Notes: generated by a model not told the origin, from the sequence alone. A stretch of 64,000 nucleotides of DNA from Marivibrio halodurans (GCF_017963645.1 NZ_JAGMWN010000006.1:1-64000), one strand, 5' to 3'; shown: positions 16,001 to 27,349, numbered from the stretch's first letter. A program made the numbers and translations.

Positions 16001-17539
16001 TTGGCGCAGGACGACGGGAACCGTAGAGCGCGATTCGGCGGTCGGAATGAGGGGACGCGGGGCGACGCGGCCGCCGCGCGCGGCACGCTCGACCGCGACC
16101 TGGAGAAGCTGACCCATGTGGAGGCGGCGAGCCGCGCGCTGACCGGCGGCCTCACCGCGCCGGCTCTGGCGAGCCTTTTCCTGCTGCTGTCCGGCGCCGT
16201 CGCCTACGGTTTCGCGGGCGATCAGTCCGGCATCGTGCTGGTCGTGATCGCGGCGGTGCTGGGCGGGTACATGGCGCTCAATATCGGCGCCAACGACGTC
16301 GCCAACAATGTCGGCCCGGCGGTCGGCGCGCGGGCGGTGACGCTGACCGGCGCGCTCGTCATCGCCGCGCTGTGCGAGAGCGCCGGGGCATTGCTGGCCG
16401 GCGGCGACGTGGTCGATACGATCTCCAAGGGGATCATCGACCCCGGTCAGGTCGGCGACGACGCGATCTTCGTGCGCGCGATGATGGCGGCGCTCGCGGC
16501 CTCCGCGCTGTGGGTCAATCTCGCCACCGTGATCGGCGCGCCGGTCTCCACCACCCATGCCGTGGTCGGCAGCGTCATGGGCGCCGGTATCGCGGTCGCG
16601 GGCTTCGGGCTGGTCGATTGGCCGACCATGGGCGCGATCGCGGCGAGCTGGGTGATCTCCCCCCTGCTCGGCGGAATTATCGCGGCGCTGTTCCTGGCCT
16701 TCATCAAGCTGCGCCTGATCTATCGGGACGACAAGATCGCCGCCGCGCGGCGCTGGATTCCGATCCTGGTCGCGATCATGGCGGCCGCCTTCGCCGGCTA
16801 TCTGGCGGTGAAGGGGTTGAAGCGCATCTGGCGCCCCGACACGGCGACCGTCCTGTTGCTGTCGGCGGCTGTCTTCGCGGCGACCTATGCCGTCATGCGG
16901 CCCGTGATCCGCCGGCAATCGGCGGGCATGGAGAATCGCAACCAATCGCTGCGGCGGCTTTTCCGCCTGCCGTTGATCTGCGCGGCGGCGCTGCTTTCCT
17001 TCGCGCACGGGGCGAACGACGTGGCGAACGCCATCGGGCCGCTGGCCGCCATCCTCCATGCGGTCGAGGTCGGCGACATCGCGGGCGCGGTCGTGGTGCC
17101 GGGCTGGGTGATGATCATCGGCGCCTTCGGCATATCGCTCGGCCTGTTCCTCTACGGTCCCCGGCTGATCCGCATGGTCGGCTCGCGGATCACCAAGATG
17201 AACCCGATGCGGGCCTATTGCGTCGCGCTGTCGGCGGCGATCACGGTCATCGTCGCCTCCTGGCTCGGCCTGCCGGTCAGTTCCACCCATATCGCGGTCG
17301 GCGCGGTCTTCGGTGTCGGCTTCTTCCGGGAAGCCTTCGTGGAACGCAGCAAGCGCCGCCGCCGGCTAGTAAGCGGCGGGGCGGAGCCTCCACCGCTCTC
17401 GCGCGAGGAACGCCAACGCCGCCGCCTCGTGCGCCGGGCGCATTTCCTGACCATCATCGCCGCCTGGGTCGTGACGGTGCCGGCGGCGGCGCTGCTCTCG
17501 GCGGTCCTTTACTGGGCGCTCGATCTCGTGATGGCCTAA
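16001..17539 (+). CDS. PiT family inorganic phosphate transporter
   Basis: A 512-residue inner-membrane permease taking up phosphate with H+ or a metal-phosphate complex. Both signature repeats are present: GANDVANNVGPAVG near residue 95 and GANDVANAIGPLAAI near residue 335. About ten hydrophobic helices are visible, with APVSTTHAVVG and LPVSSTHIAVGAVFG as paired motifs. The long charged N-terminus (about 45 residues, with LDRDLEKLTHVEAAS) occurs in alphaproteobacterial members. The start is a TTG at 16001, 3 bases after the NUDIX stop; a GTG at 16118 is the main alternative. Confidence 0.92.
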   Translation: MAQDDGNRRARFGGRNEGTRGDAAAARGTLDRDLEKLTHVEAASRALTGGLTAPALASLFLLLSGAVAYGFAGDQSGIVLVVIAAVLGGYMALNIGANDVANNVGPAVGARAVTLTGALVIAALCESAGALLAGGDVVDTISKGIIDPGQVGDDAIFVRAMMAALAASALWVNLATVIGAPVSTTHAVVGSVMGAGIAVAGFGLVDWPTMGAIAASWVISPLLGGIIAALFLAFIKLRLIYRDDKIAAARRWIPILVAIMAAAFAGYLAVKGLKRIWRPDTATVLLLSAAVFAATYAVMRPVIRRQSAGMENRNQSLRRLFRLPLICAAALLSFAHGANDVANAIGPLAAILHAVEVGDIAGAVVVPGWVMIIGAFGISLGLFLYGPRLIRMVGSRITKMNPMRAYCVALSAAITVIVASWLGLPVSSTHIAVGAVFGVGFFREAFVERSKRRRRLVSGGAEPPPLSREERQRRRLVRRAHFLTIIAAWVVTVPAAALLSAVLYWALDLVMA

Positions 17540-17567
17540 TACCGTCCATCGCCCGGGGGACACCCTC

Positions 17568-18119
17568 TCAAAAATAACGATCGATCGGGCAGTCCGGCAT
17601 CAGGCTTTCCGGTGTTTCGTCCAGGCCGATCTTCTGATGCACGGACAGGACATGCATCATCCGCCCCGCCTCGCCGAGCGGCAGGTCGATACTGATCACC
17701 TTGATATGCGAGCGGTCATGCTGGTCGAGATAGCCGGTAGCGATGCCGAGAAAGGGCGCGCGGTCCATTTCCCTGAAATAGGCGATCTCGACCAACGTCC
17801 AGAGATCGGGGTTACGCGATTCCTCCCCGAGGATCTTGCCGGTATAGTCCACCCCCCACCAGCGGGTCAGCACCGTGCCCCAGAGCGCGAAGCGCAGGGC
17901 GAAGGGATCGCGTTCAACACGGGCGATGAAGATCCGGCCGAGCCAGCGCCTGAGATCAAGGACATCGATATCGGCCCGGCGCGGCATGACCGCGCCCGCT
18001 GGCGTTCGCCCGCGCCACAGCGCGACCAATTCGGCGAAGGGGCCGAAGCGCTCCGGCGCGGCATCGAGCGCGCACACCCCATAGCGCCACTTCAGCACCT
18101 CGCGCGGATCGGAATTCAT
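17568..18119 (-). CDS. PAS_5-type PAS domain protein
   Basis: A 183-residue single-domain protein of the PAS_5 group, almost confined to alphaproteobacteria. The characteristic opening is LWRGRTPAGAVMPRRADIDV followed by LDLRRWLGRIFI, then a PAS-like core (residues about 65-165) with RFALWGTVLTRWWGVDYTGK. No output domain is attached, so it may be a sensor partner or simply bind a small ligand. The ATG at 18119 gives MNSDPREVLKW. It lies downstream of acs on the same strand, but a terminator-like hairpin separates them. Confidence 0.8.
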   Translation of the reverse strand: MNSDPREVLKWRYGVCALDAAPERFGPFAELVALWRGRTPAGAVMPRRADIDVLDLRRWLGRIFIARVERDPFALRFALWGTVLTRWWGVDYTGKILGEESRNPDLWTLVEIAYFREMDRAPFLGIATGYLDQHDRSHIKVISIDLPLGEAGRMMHVLSVHQKIGLDETPESLMPDCPIDRYF

Positions 18120-18236
18120 AATGTCGTCGCGGCCCCAGGTGCCGCCCTTCCCATGCGCGATTGTGGGGACTGACGGCCGTCGACGCAATGCCGCGATTCC
18201 CAGCCCGAGAAACCCCACCCCAAAAACCCGTTCAAG

Positions 18237-18267
18237 AAAAAGGGCGGCGCCACGCGGCCCCGCCCTT
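18237..18267 (-). terminator. Rho-independent terminator after acs
   Basis: AAGGGCGG (18240-18247) and CCGCCCTT (18260-18267) form an 8-base stem with a 12-base loop. Read leftward, as acs is transcribed, the stem is followed by TTTTTCTT, which makes it a convincing intrinsic terminator about 30 bases after the acs stop. Confidence 0.8.
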
Positions 18268-18296
18268 CTTCGTTCCGCCGATAGCAGATGCCGCCG

Positions 18297-20246
<1,950 letters not shown>

Positions 20247-20562
20247 GGGCAGTGTTCCCCTCTGCTCTCACGAACCGACCCGCTTGGGCGCGGGCGACGC
20301 GCCGACGATCGGTCCCGTTCCACGCCAGTACCCTCCATCGCACCCGGCTTGACACCGGGCCCGGGCAAAGGCGCGCTTTCTTGACTCGGCATGTTGCCCA
20401 ACTCCGGCCCGCGCTTCAACCGGCGCGCGCGTCCTTCGCCGCGCCGACCGGGACACGCACCAGCCGATTGATCTCGCTCAACATCTAGGGTTTCGTACTA
20501 ACATATCAATCGACGAAAGCCGGAGCACCCGCGTGCCAGTATGATGGGAGAACAACGATCGC
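20247..20562. other. 316-base divergent intergenic stretch
   Basis: Control region for acs (leftward) and the PAS gene (rightward). A TTGATC at 20468-20473 and the AT-rich ACTAACATATCAAT at about 20498-20511 may belong to a promoter for the PAS gene, but I cannot place a clean pair of boxes. No gene or RNA fold is seen. Confidence 0.4.
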
Positions 20563-21087
20563 ATGGCAAAATACGCCGCCACGCCGACGGGCCGGGCCCG
20601 TACCTTCGGGGAGAACGAGATCATCGTCTCCAAGACCGACCCCAAGGGTCGCATCACCTACGCCAACGACGTGTTCCTCCGGGTCGCGGGCTATGCGGAA
20701 TCGGAGATTCTGGGCGCGCCGCATTCGATCCTGCGCCACCCGGACATGCCGCGCTGCGTCTTCAAGCTGTTGTGGGCGCGGATCGAGGCGAAACGGGAAA
20801 TCTTCGCCTATGTGAAGAACATGGCGCGGAACGGCGACCATTATTGGGTTTTCGCCCATGTGACACCGACCTTTAACGAGGCCGGCGAGATCAGCGCCTA
20901 TCATTCCAACCGACGCCTGCCGGACCCGGCCGCCGTGGAGAAGGTCGAGCCGCTCTATGCCGCGCTGCTCGCGGAGGAAGCCCGGCACGACAACGCGAAG
21001 TCGGGGCTGGAAGCGGGCGTGCGGATGCTGAACGAGAAAATCGACGAAACAGGGATGGTCTATGATGAATTTGTTTTCACGCTCTAG
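20563..21087 (+). CDS. PAS domain protein, aerotaxis-receptor type
   Basis: A 174-residue cytoplasmic protein with one PAS domain (about residues 18-125) of the Aer type. It reads [20 protein letters not shown], then [10 protein letters not shown] and [13 protein letters not shown], close to the FAD-binding PAS of aerotaxis receptors. A C-terminal helix follows (about 135-165). No membrane segment or signalling domain is present. Its last 26 bases overlap the chemoreceptor gene, so the two products are probably made together and act as a split receptor. Flavin binding is inferred from the family. Confidence 0.88.
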   Translation: MAKYAATPTGRARTFGENEIIVSKTDPKGRITYANDVFLRVAGYAESEILGAPHSILRHPDMPRCVFKLLWARIEAKREIFAYVKNMARNGDHYWVFAHVTPTFNEAGEISAYHSNRRLPDPAAVEKVEPLYAALLAEEARHDNAKSGLEAGVRMLNEKIDETGMVYDEFVFTL

Positions 21088-22291
21088 GCACGACGCGACG
21101 GACGGGCGTCCGGGCCCCGGTACCGCGCCCGCCGGCGCGAAACCCAAGCGCCGGTCCCCCGAGGCGGAGATCGCGCGCGCGACCGCGATTTGCCAACGCG
21201 CCGCGGCCGGTGACATGGAGGCGCGTATCGTCGGCATCGCGGAGGGCACGCCGACCGCGGAACTGCATCACGCGATCAACCATTTGCTCGACGTGGTCGA
21301 TGCCTTCACGCGGGAATCGGAAGCCTCCCTGAGGCATGTCGCGGAGGGCAAGTTCTATCGCCGTATCCTGCTGCGTGGTCTCCAGGGGGAATTCCAGCGC
21401 GCCGCCGGCTCGATCAACGAGGCCGTGGCCTATATGCGCGACCGCGACCGCCGGGTTTCCCATATGGCCGACCGATTCGAGGACTCGGTGAAGGACGTGG
21501 TCGAGGTTCTCGCCTCCGCCGCGACGGAGATGGAGGCGACGGCGGGCGGCATGCGTGGTCAGGCGGAGGAGACCGCCAACCGGTCGGAGAGCGTGCGCGA
21601 GGCGATGGATTCCACCTCCCAGAATGTCGAGACGGTCGCCGCCGCCTCGGAGGAACTCGCCGCCTCGACGCAGGAGATCGGCCGATCCGTCGGCCGATCC
21701 AGCGAAGTGACGGCCAAGGCGGTCGACGCCGCCGCCGAGGCCGACCGCAAGGTGGAAGGCATGAACACCGCCGCCACTCATATCGGGGAGGTGATCGACC
21801 TGATCCGCGACATCGCGGACCAGACCAACCTGCTGGCGCTCAACGCGACCATCGAGGCGGCACGCGCCGGTGAGGCCGGCAAGGGTTTCGCCGTCGTCGC
21901 CAACGAGGTGAAGACCCTGGCGAGCCAAACCGCCAAGGCGACCGAGGAGATCACCCGCCAGGTCGGCGACATGCAGAGCATCACGGCGGAGACCGTCGCC
22001 TCGATCCGCGAGATCAGCGCGATCATCGACGAGACGCAGCAGATCGCATCCACCATCTCGGCCGCCGTGGAGCAGCAGAACGCCGCGACGCAGGAGATCG
22101 CCCGCAACGTCCAGGAGGCCGCCGCCAGCGCGCGCGGCGTGAGCGAGACGATCGGCACCGTGTCGGAGGCGGCACGGGATACCGGGCAGGCGGCGAGCGA
22201 GGTGTTGCAGGCCGCCGGGGAACTGTCCCGGCAGGCGGAGACGCTACGCGGCGCCGTGGACGGTTTCCTGAATACGATGCGCGCGGACTGA
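21062..22291 (+). CDS. Soluble methyl-accepting chemotaxis protein
   Basis: A 409-residue receptor lacking a membrane segment. Residues about 35-130 form one or two HAMP-like helical units ([20 protein letters not shown] and [13 protein letters not shown]). The rest is the MCP signalling coiled coil, with the hairpin tip at about residue 250 ([20 protein letters not shown]) that contacts CheA and CheW. Two ATGs (21062, 21065) lie inside the end of the PAS gene; the overlap suggests translational coupling. With no sensing domain of its own it probably takes its signal from the PAS protein. A 13-base GC-rich hairpin follows the stop. Confidence 0.9.
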   Translation: MMNLFSRSRHDATDGRPGPGTAPAGAKPKRRSPEAEIARATAICQRAAAGDMEARIVGIAEGTPTAELHHAINHLLDVVDAFTRESEASLRHVAEGKFYRRILLRGLQGEFQRAAGSINEAVAYMRDRDRRVSHMADRFEDSVKDVVEVLASAATEMEATAGGMRGQAEETANRSESVREAMDSTSQNVETVAAASEELAASTQEIGRSVGRSSEVTAKAVDAAAEADRKVEGMNTAATHIGEVIDLIRDIADQTNLLALNATIEAARAGEAGKGFAVVANEVKTLASQTAKATEEITRQVGDMQSITAETVASIREISAIIDETQQIASTISAAVEQQNAATQEIARNVQEAAASARGVSETIGTVSEAARDTGQAASEVLQAAGELSRQAETLRGAVDGFLNTMRAD

Positions 22292-22298
22292 TGGGCCC

Positions 22299-22334
22299 AC
22301 CGGCCCGGCGCGCCATTCCATGCGCCGGGCCGGT
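22299..22334 (+). terminator. GC-rich hairpin after the chemoreceptor gene
   Basis: ACCGGCCCGGCGC (22299-22311) and GCGCCGGGCCGGT (22322-22334) form a perfect 13-base stem with a 10-base loop, 8 bases after the stop. It lacks a T-tract, so it may end transcription only weakly or protect the 3' end. Confidence 0.5.
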
Positions 22335-22443
22335 CACGCCGCCGGGCCGGTCACCCCATTGCGCCACCGCGCGCGTGGGCTACTATCCGCGGAACCGGCG
22401 CGTATCCGTTCCCCGCACTCATTCCCCGGCGCGCCCGGCGTGA

Positions 22444-22510
22444 TTTCACCCGGCAGGGTTTCACCCAGCATGGTTTCACCCAGCATGGTTTCACCCCGCA
22501 TGGTTTCACC
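22444..22510 (+). repeat. 15-base tandem repeat, four and a half copies
   Basis: Units of the form TTTCACCCAGCATGG start at 22444, 22459, 22474 and 22489, with a partial TTTCACC at 22504-22510. The middle two are identical. The array runs right up to the ATG of the broken MFS gene, so copy number could alter its leader. Confidence 0.92.
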
Positions 22511-23788
22511 ATGAGCGTACGTAACGCCGGCCGTCCCGGCATTCCTTCCGGCGAACCGCATGCCACGGGCGCCCATCGCGCGCCGGGGACACCGGACAAC
22601 CGGCCGATCTGGATGCTGGCCGTCTCGTAGACGATTGTCTGGGCCGGCCTCTATTATATGTTCCCGGCGATGATCCTGCGTTTCGAGGCGGCGACGGGGC
22701 TGGCGCGCACGGACCTCTCGGCCGTCTTCACCCTATCGATCGGCTTCTCGGCGCTTTGTTCCCCGATCGCCGGACGGTTGATCGACCGGGGACACGGCCC
22801 GCGCGTCCTGGCCGGAAGCGCGGGCCTCGGCGGGGTCGCGCTGGCCGGACTGGCGGTGGCGGACGGCTTCTGGTCCTTCGCCGCGCTCTGGGCGGTGATC
22901 GGCCTGGCGATGGGCGGGGCGCTTTACATCCCCTGTTTCTCGTTGGTGACGCGGGCGCGCGGCCCGGGGGCCCGGCGCGCGATCACGCTGATCACCCTGG
23001 TCGCCGGTTTCGCCGGCACCCTCGCCTTCCCGTGCGCGCATCTGTTGAGCGATCTACTCGGCTGGCGCGGCCCCTTGATCGTCTTCTCGGCCCTGATCCT
23101 GGGAATCGCGCTGCCCTTGGCCGGGATGGCGGCCCGGCGCCTGGAGGCGGAATATGCGCCGCGCGGCGTGCCCGCCGATGAAGCCCATGAGACCCACCCC
23201 ACGGAACCGGATCGCGGTCTGCGCTATATGACGCACCCGTCCTTCTGGTTGCTGGCCGTCTGTTTCGCGGCTCTGGCGCTGACGCATGGGATTTGCGTCA
23301 CCCATCTATTGCCGATCCTGGAGGAACGGGCGGTCGACCCGGATATCGCCGTCCTGGCCGCCGCCGCGATCGGACCGATGCAGGTGCTGGGGCGGCTGGC
23401 CATGCTGGCGGTGGAGCATCGGGTCACGAACCGCGCCATCACGCTGGCCTGCTTCCTGGCCTTGGCGCTGGCCGTTCTGGCGCTGATGGCGGCGGCGGCG
23501 ACCCCGCTGATGCTGCTGCCCTTCGTCGCGCTGCTTGGAAGCGGCGCCGGCGTCTCCAGCATCATGAAACCCGTCGTCACCCGGGATATCCTGGGGGAAG
23601 AAGGGTTCGGCGCCGTCTCCGGCGCGCTGGCGGTGCCGTTCCTCGCGGCCTTCGCCCTGGCCCCGGTCGCGGGCGCGCTGATCTGGCGAACCGGCGGTTA
23701 CGACCTGGTTCTCCAGACCCTGCTCGCGGTCAGCGTGATCGGCCTCACGGCTTTCGCGTTCGCCAGCCGGAAAGGCCGCGAGACCTAG
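22511..23788 (+). pseudogene. MFS transporter interrupted by an in-frame amber codon
   Basis: From the ATG at 22511 the frame runs to WMLAVS, meets TAG at 22628-22630, and continues in the same frame as TIVWAGLYYMFPAMILRFE to a stop at 23788. The residues on both sides form one continuous first membrane helix of a 12-helix MFS protein, so a single base change, for example CAG to TAG, would explain the break. The remaining 11 helices look intact, with AGRLIDRGHGPRVL after helix 2. Translation could restart at the ATG at 22658, but that would lack most of helix 1. A sequencing error is also possible. Its substrate is unknown. Confidence 0.75.
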
Positions 23789-24207
23789 CCGGCGGCGTCT
23801 TCCGCGTCCTCCTCCTCGCCGTCATCCTCACGCAGCGCATCGGCGAGACGGCGCACATTGACCTTGGCGGTCAACCCTTCCTCGATGGCGAGCAGGAAGG
23901 ATTCCTTGATCTCGCCCAACGCCTCGCCGCACAGCGCCAATTGCTGGGCGGCGGGGGTTTCCTGCTTGTCGTTCGGCAGCGCACCGAGCTTGTCGGTCAC
24001 CGCCTTCTGCGCGCGCACCAGACCTTCGATCCGGGCGGGGCCGTCCTCCTCCGAAATCGCGATCGTCTGCTCGCTCGACAGCTCGCCCGCCATCGCGAAC
24101 AGGGCGTTACGCACCATCAGTTCCCCGGACGCGTCGATCTTGCCCGCCACGAGCCGCAGGATCGGCGGGATATTGTTCAACAGAATGGATTCGATCTTTT
24201 CCGACAT
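23785..24207 (-). CDS. Small acidic protein of unknown function
   Basis: A 140-residue protein, mostly helical, beginning MSEKIESILLNNIPPILRLV and ending in a strongly acidic tail (REDDGEEEDAEDAAG). It has one cysteine and no signal peptide or membrane segment. I do not recognise the family. The frame has sensible composition, with many Glu, Ala and Leu residues. Its stop overlaps the stop of the convergent MFS gene: CTA/TAG share bases 23785-23788. Confidence 0.7.
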   Translation of the reverse strand: MSEKIESILLNNIPPILRLVAGKIDASGELMVRNALFAMAGELSSEQTIAISEEDGPARIEGLVRAQKAVTDKLGALPNDKQETPAAQQLALCGEALGEIKESFLLAIEEGLTAKVNVRRLADALREDDGEEEDAEDAAG

Positions 24208-24451
24208 GGTCTCGAATGGCTCCCCGGCTACAAACCCCTATTTCCCCGCCCCGATGTCGAGGTATCGGGCCGGGGCGTCAAGCCCCCATGAGTCCGGCCA
24301 CCCGTCACCACCCCCATCGGCGCCCTTTTATTCCCCCGCCGTCACGAGTCTTTTGCGCGCGCGATCTCTTGCCTTCCCCGCGCGGTGGATCGATAGTTCG
24401 CCCGTCCGCGCGCGGCCCTCGGCGGAGGGCCCGCCTCGAAAGGTCGATGCC

Positions 24452-25687
24452 ATGACATCCCCCTCCCATCCGGCGGCCGCCCCGTGGCGCACGCCGCTGA
24501 TCGTCGTAATTTGCGGCTGTCTCATCGCGCTCGTCGGGTTCGGCGTGCGCTCCTCCTTCGGCCTGTGGCTGGAGCCGATGACGCTCGCCAAGGGCTGGAG
24601 CCGGGAGACCTTCGCGCTCGCCATGGCAATCCAGAATCTGTTCTGGGGCCTCGGCCTGCCCTTCGCGGGCGCGCTGGCCGACAAGTTCGGCGCGCCGCGC
24701 GTGCTCGCCGTGGGCGCGCTGCTCTACGCCGCCGGGGTCGCCGGCATGGCGGTGAGCGACAGCGGCCTCGCCTTCCAGATGACCGGCGGCGTGCTGACCG
24801 GACTGGGCGTCGCCTTCACCGCCTTCTCGATCGCGCTGGCCGCGATGGCGAAGGTCGTGGCCCCGTCGCGGCGCTCGCTCGCGCTCGGACTCGGCACGGC
24901 GGCGGGATCGGCCGGTCAGGTCGTGTTCTCGCCCTTCGGCCAGGCGCTGATCGCGGGCATCGGCTGGCACGACGCGCTGTTCGTGGTGGCGGCGACGACG
25001 CTGCTGGTGATCCCGCTCGCCTTCATCCTGCCCGGCGCATCCCAGGATGAGAGCGACCCGCTCGCCGACATGACGATCGGCGGTGCCTTGCGCGAGGCGC
25101 TGAGTCATCGCGGCTATGTGTTGCTGACCGCCGGTTTCTTCGTCTGCGGATTCCACATCGCCTTCATCACGGTGCATTTCCCGGCCTATGTCACCGGGCT
25201 CGGTCTCGACCCCGCGATCGGCGCCTATGCGCTGGCGCTGGTCGGGCTGTGCAATATCGTCGGCGCCTTCGCCAGCGGCGCCTTCGGCCAGCGCTGGTCG
25301 AAGCGCTCGGGCCTCTCGGCCATCTATTTCGTGCGCGCGATCGCCATCACGGCCCTGCTGCTATTGCCGAAGACGGAGGTTACCATCCTGGTCTTCGCCG
25401 GCGTCATGGGGCTGCTGTGGCTTTCCACAGTGCCGCTGACGACGGGAATCGTGGCCCAGGTCTTCGGCATGCGCTACATGGCGACGCTCTTCGGCATCGT
25501 GTTCCTCAGCCACCAGATCGGCAGTTTCCTCGGCGTCTGGCTGGGCGGCTATCTCTACGACACGATGGGCACCTACGATCCGGTCTGGTGGGCCGGCGTG
25601 GTGCTGGGGCTGATGGCGGCCGTGATCCATCTGCCGATCGACGAACGGCCGATCGTGCGCGCGGCCCGGCCCGCGCCTGCCGCCTGA
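24452..25687 (+). CDS. MFS transporter, OFA/monocarboxylate-like
   Basis: A 411-residue 12-helix MFS protein beginning TPLIVVICGCLIALVGFGVR after a short polar N-terminus. FAGALADKFGAPRVLAVGA is the typical loop after helix 2. SFGLWLEPMTLAKGWSRETF is characteristic of the oxalate/formate and monocarboxylate-type antiporters. The last helices are followed by a short Ala/Pro tail. The substrate is unknown. The gene is convergent with the methyltransferase gene (18 bases apart). I chose the ATG at 24452 because the first helix begins 15 residues later. Confidence 0.88.
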   Translation: MTSPSHPAAAPWRTPLIVVICGCLIALVGFGVRSSFGLWLEPMTLAKGWSRETFALAMAIQNLFWGLGLPFAGALADKFGAPRVLAVGALLYAAGVAGMAVSDSGLAFQMTGGVLTGLGVAFTAFSIALAAMAKVVAPSRRSLALGLGTAAGSAGQVVFSPFGQALIAGIGWHDALFVVAATTLLVIPLAFILPGASQDESDPLADMTIGGALREALSHRGYVLLTAGFFVCGFHIAFITVHFPAYVTGLGLDPAIGAYALALVGLCNIVGAFASGAFGQRWSKRSGLSAIYFVRAIAITALLLLPKTEVTILVFAGVMGLLWLSTVPLTTGIVAQVFGMRYMATLFGIVFLSHQIGSFLGVWLGGYLYDTMGTYDPVWWAGVVLGLMAAVIHLPIDERPIVRAARPAPAA

Positions 25688-25705
25688 CTCGCCTGGAACG
25701 GATGG

Positions 25706-26455
25706 TCAATCCCCCGTCCGTAGCCGTCCCGCGACCGGCTGCGGGCGGGGCACCGGCAGGAGACGCGGCCGCATGACCGGCCGCGTCCGCGCCGGGGTCG
25801 GCGCATAGACCTGCTTGCGCGCCTCGATCACCAGGACACCGCCGACGGTGTTGAACCAGCGCCGGCCGATCCGCTCCCAGGCGGGGGCGGCGTGCAGCAG
25901 CATCGGCCAGCGCACCGGCGGCACATAGAGGGCCCGGCTGGTGTGGGTCGGATCGAATTCCCCGTCCCGTAGCAGGCGCTGGAACTGGGCGCGGCTGAAG
26001 GGTTTTCCATGCCCGAAGGGCGTGCGCTCGCTGCGCGCCCACAGGCCCCGGCGCGCCGGCACGACCGCCAGCAGCCGCCCCGCCCCGTTTAGCACCCGCC
26101 AGCATTCGCGCATCAGGTCGCGCAGATGCTCGGTATTCTCGACCGCATGGACCAACAGCAGCCGGTCGATCGACATGTCCGCGAAGGGCAGCGCCGTCTC
26201 GTCCGCCAGCGCCACGCGGTTCGGCTCGCCGCGCGGCCAATGGGTCACGCCCTGATAGGCGGGCATCACGGCGATCAGCCGCTCCGCCTCCCCGGCGAAC
26301 TGCTTCATATAGGGCGTGGCATAGCCGACTCCGGCCACGACGTCCCCGCCGACATCCGGCCAGACACGCCGGATTTCCAACCGGATCATATGGCGCGCGG
26401 TCTTGCCGAGCGGTCCGCGATAGAACTCGTTCAGATCGACGACATCGGTCCACAT
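25706..26455 (-). CDS. SAM-dependent methyltransferase, class I
   Basis: A 249-residue methyltransferase-like protein of the group often found beside gloB in alphaproteobacteria. The start MWTDVVDLNEFYRGPLGKTA is typical. The SAM-binding motif I is weak (VVAGVGYATPYM replaces the usual E/DxGxGxG). LPFADMSIDRLLLVHAVENT and WRVLNGAGRLLAVVPARRG match later motifs. The C-terminal 40 residues are Arg/Pro-rich. The gene is divergent from the DUF2059 gene, with gloB about 1 kb away. The substrate is unknown. I chose the ATG at 26455 over an upstream in-frame ATG because of the conserved start. Confidence 0.82.
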   Translation of the reverse strand: MWTDVVDLNEFYRGPLGKTARHMIRLEIRRVWPDVGGDVVAGVGYATPYMKQFAGEAERLIAVMPAYQGVTHWPRGEPNRVALADETALPFADMSIDRLLLVHAVENTEHLRDLMRECWRVLNGAGRLLAVVPARRGLWARSERTPFGHGKPFSRAQFQRLLRDGEFDPTHTSRALYVPPVRWPMLLHAAPAWERIGRRWFNTVGGVLVIEARKQVYAPTPARTRPVMRPRLLPVPRPQPVAGRLRTGD

Positions 26456-26645
26456 GATCCCGTTTCCGATCGCTTCGCCCACCCGCCGGGCCCCGACTTG
26501 CCATGCCCCACCCCTTAAACTCGCGCCGAGGCGCATTAGGTGGGGGGTCGGGACGACGGCGCCGGAATGGTGCCGCCTTTATCTCCCACGCGACGCGAGA
26601 ATACCATTCCGGCACGTCCGGAGAAACCGAACGGAGCGACAGCAT

Positions 26646-27290
26646 ATGACGATCAAGACCAAGGCCCGCGCCCCCTTCCTCCACGCCGGCCCCTTTCTTC
26701 ACGCCGGCCCCTTTCTTCACGCCGGCCCCTTTCTTCACACCGGAATGGCCCTGGGGGGCGCCGCGGTGATCGCGCTCGGCCTCGGCCTCGCGCCGGTTCC
26801 GGCGGCGGCCCAATCCGCCAATCAGGACAGCACCGCCCAACAGGGGCAGCAGACCCAGCAGATCGACATCTCGGACGCCAAGCGCGAGAAGATCGAGCGT
26901 CTGCTGGATCTGACGCGGGTCGACAGCACCGTCGAGACGATCAAGCCGCTTGCCGCCAAGCAGATGAACGCGATGCTGGAGAAGCGCGCCCCCGACATGG
27001 GCCAGGCGAAACGCAAGCAACTGCTTAAGAGCGTTTCCACCACCTTCGACGCCGGCAGGGACGAGCTGACCCAGGCGCTGGTGCCGGTCTATGCCAAGAC
27101 CTTCACGGACGATGAGCTGGACCGCCTCGTGGCCTTCTATGACACGCCCGAGGGCCAGGCCATCGCCCAGAAGATGCCGCAGGCCGTCGGCATGGCGCGC
27201 CAGATCAGCCGCCAGTGGAGCCAGCAGATGGCCCAGCAAGCCTTCATGGAGGTGAAGAAGAACGCGGAGGATCTGGGCTACAAGCTCTGA
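26646..27290 (+). CDS. DUF2059 family secreted protein
   Basis: A 214-residue exported protein. The N-terminus is odd. A PFLHAG unit is repeated four times (from a perfect 18-base tandem repeat) before a hydrophobic signal sequence, GMALGGAAVIALGLGLAPVP, with likely cleavage after AAA. A glutamine-rich linker follows, then the helical DUF2059 domain (about residues 75-205), including FTDDELDRLVAFYDTPEGQA. Members are periplasmic and of unknown function. The duplication lengthens the N-region of the signal peptide and could weaken export. The ATG at 26646 follows CGGAGCGAC. Confidence 0.85.
   Translation: MTIKTKARAPFLHAGPFLHAGPFLHAGPFLHTGMALGGAAVIALGLGLAPVPAAAQSANQDSTAQQGQQTQQIDISDAKREKIERLLDLTRVDSTVETIKPLAAKQMNAMLEKRAPDMGQAKRKQLLKSVSTTFDAGRDELTQALVPVYAKTFTDDELDRLVAFYDTPEGQAIAQKMPQAVGMARQISRQWSQQMAQQAFMEVKKNAEDLGYKL
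26672..26743 (+). repeat. 18-base tandem repeat, four copies
   Basis: CCCCTTTCTTCACGCCGG occurs at 26690 and 26708 exactly. A slightly different copy stands before (26672) and another after (26726). It encodes PFLHAG/PFLHTG units ahead of the signal peptide of the DUF2059 protein. Confidence 0.93.
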
Positions 27291-27309
27291 TCGCCCGGTT
27301 TCCGGACGG

Positions 27310-27349
27310 ACGCGCGGCCCCGGCGACCCTTTCGCCCGGGGCCGCGCGT
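27310..27349 (+). terminator. Strong GC-rich hairpin after the DUF2059 gene
   Basis: ACGCGCGGCCCCGG (27310-27323) and CCGGGGCCGCGCGT (27336-27349) form a perfect 14-base stem with a 12-base loop, 20 bases after the stop. Only GTGTTA follows, so the T-tract is poor, but the place fits a terminator. Confidence 0.6.

Noticed and set aside
22444-22510. Possible CRISPR array
   Set aside because: The units follow one another without spacers, at a period of 15, so this is a tandem repeat.
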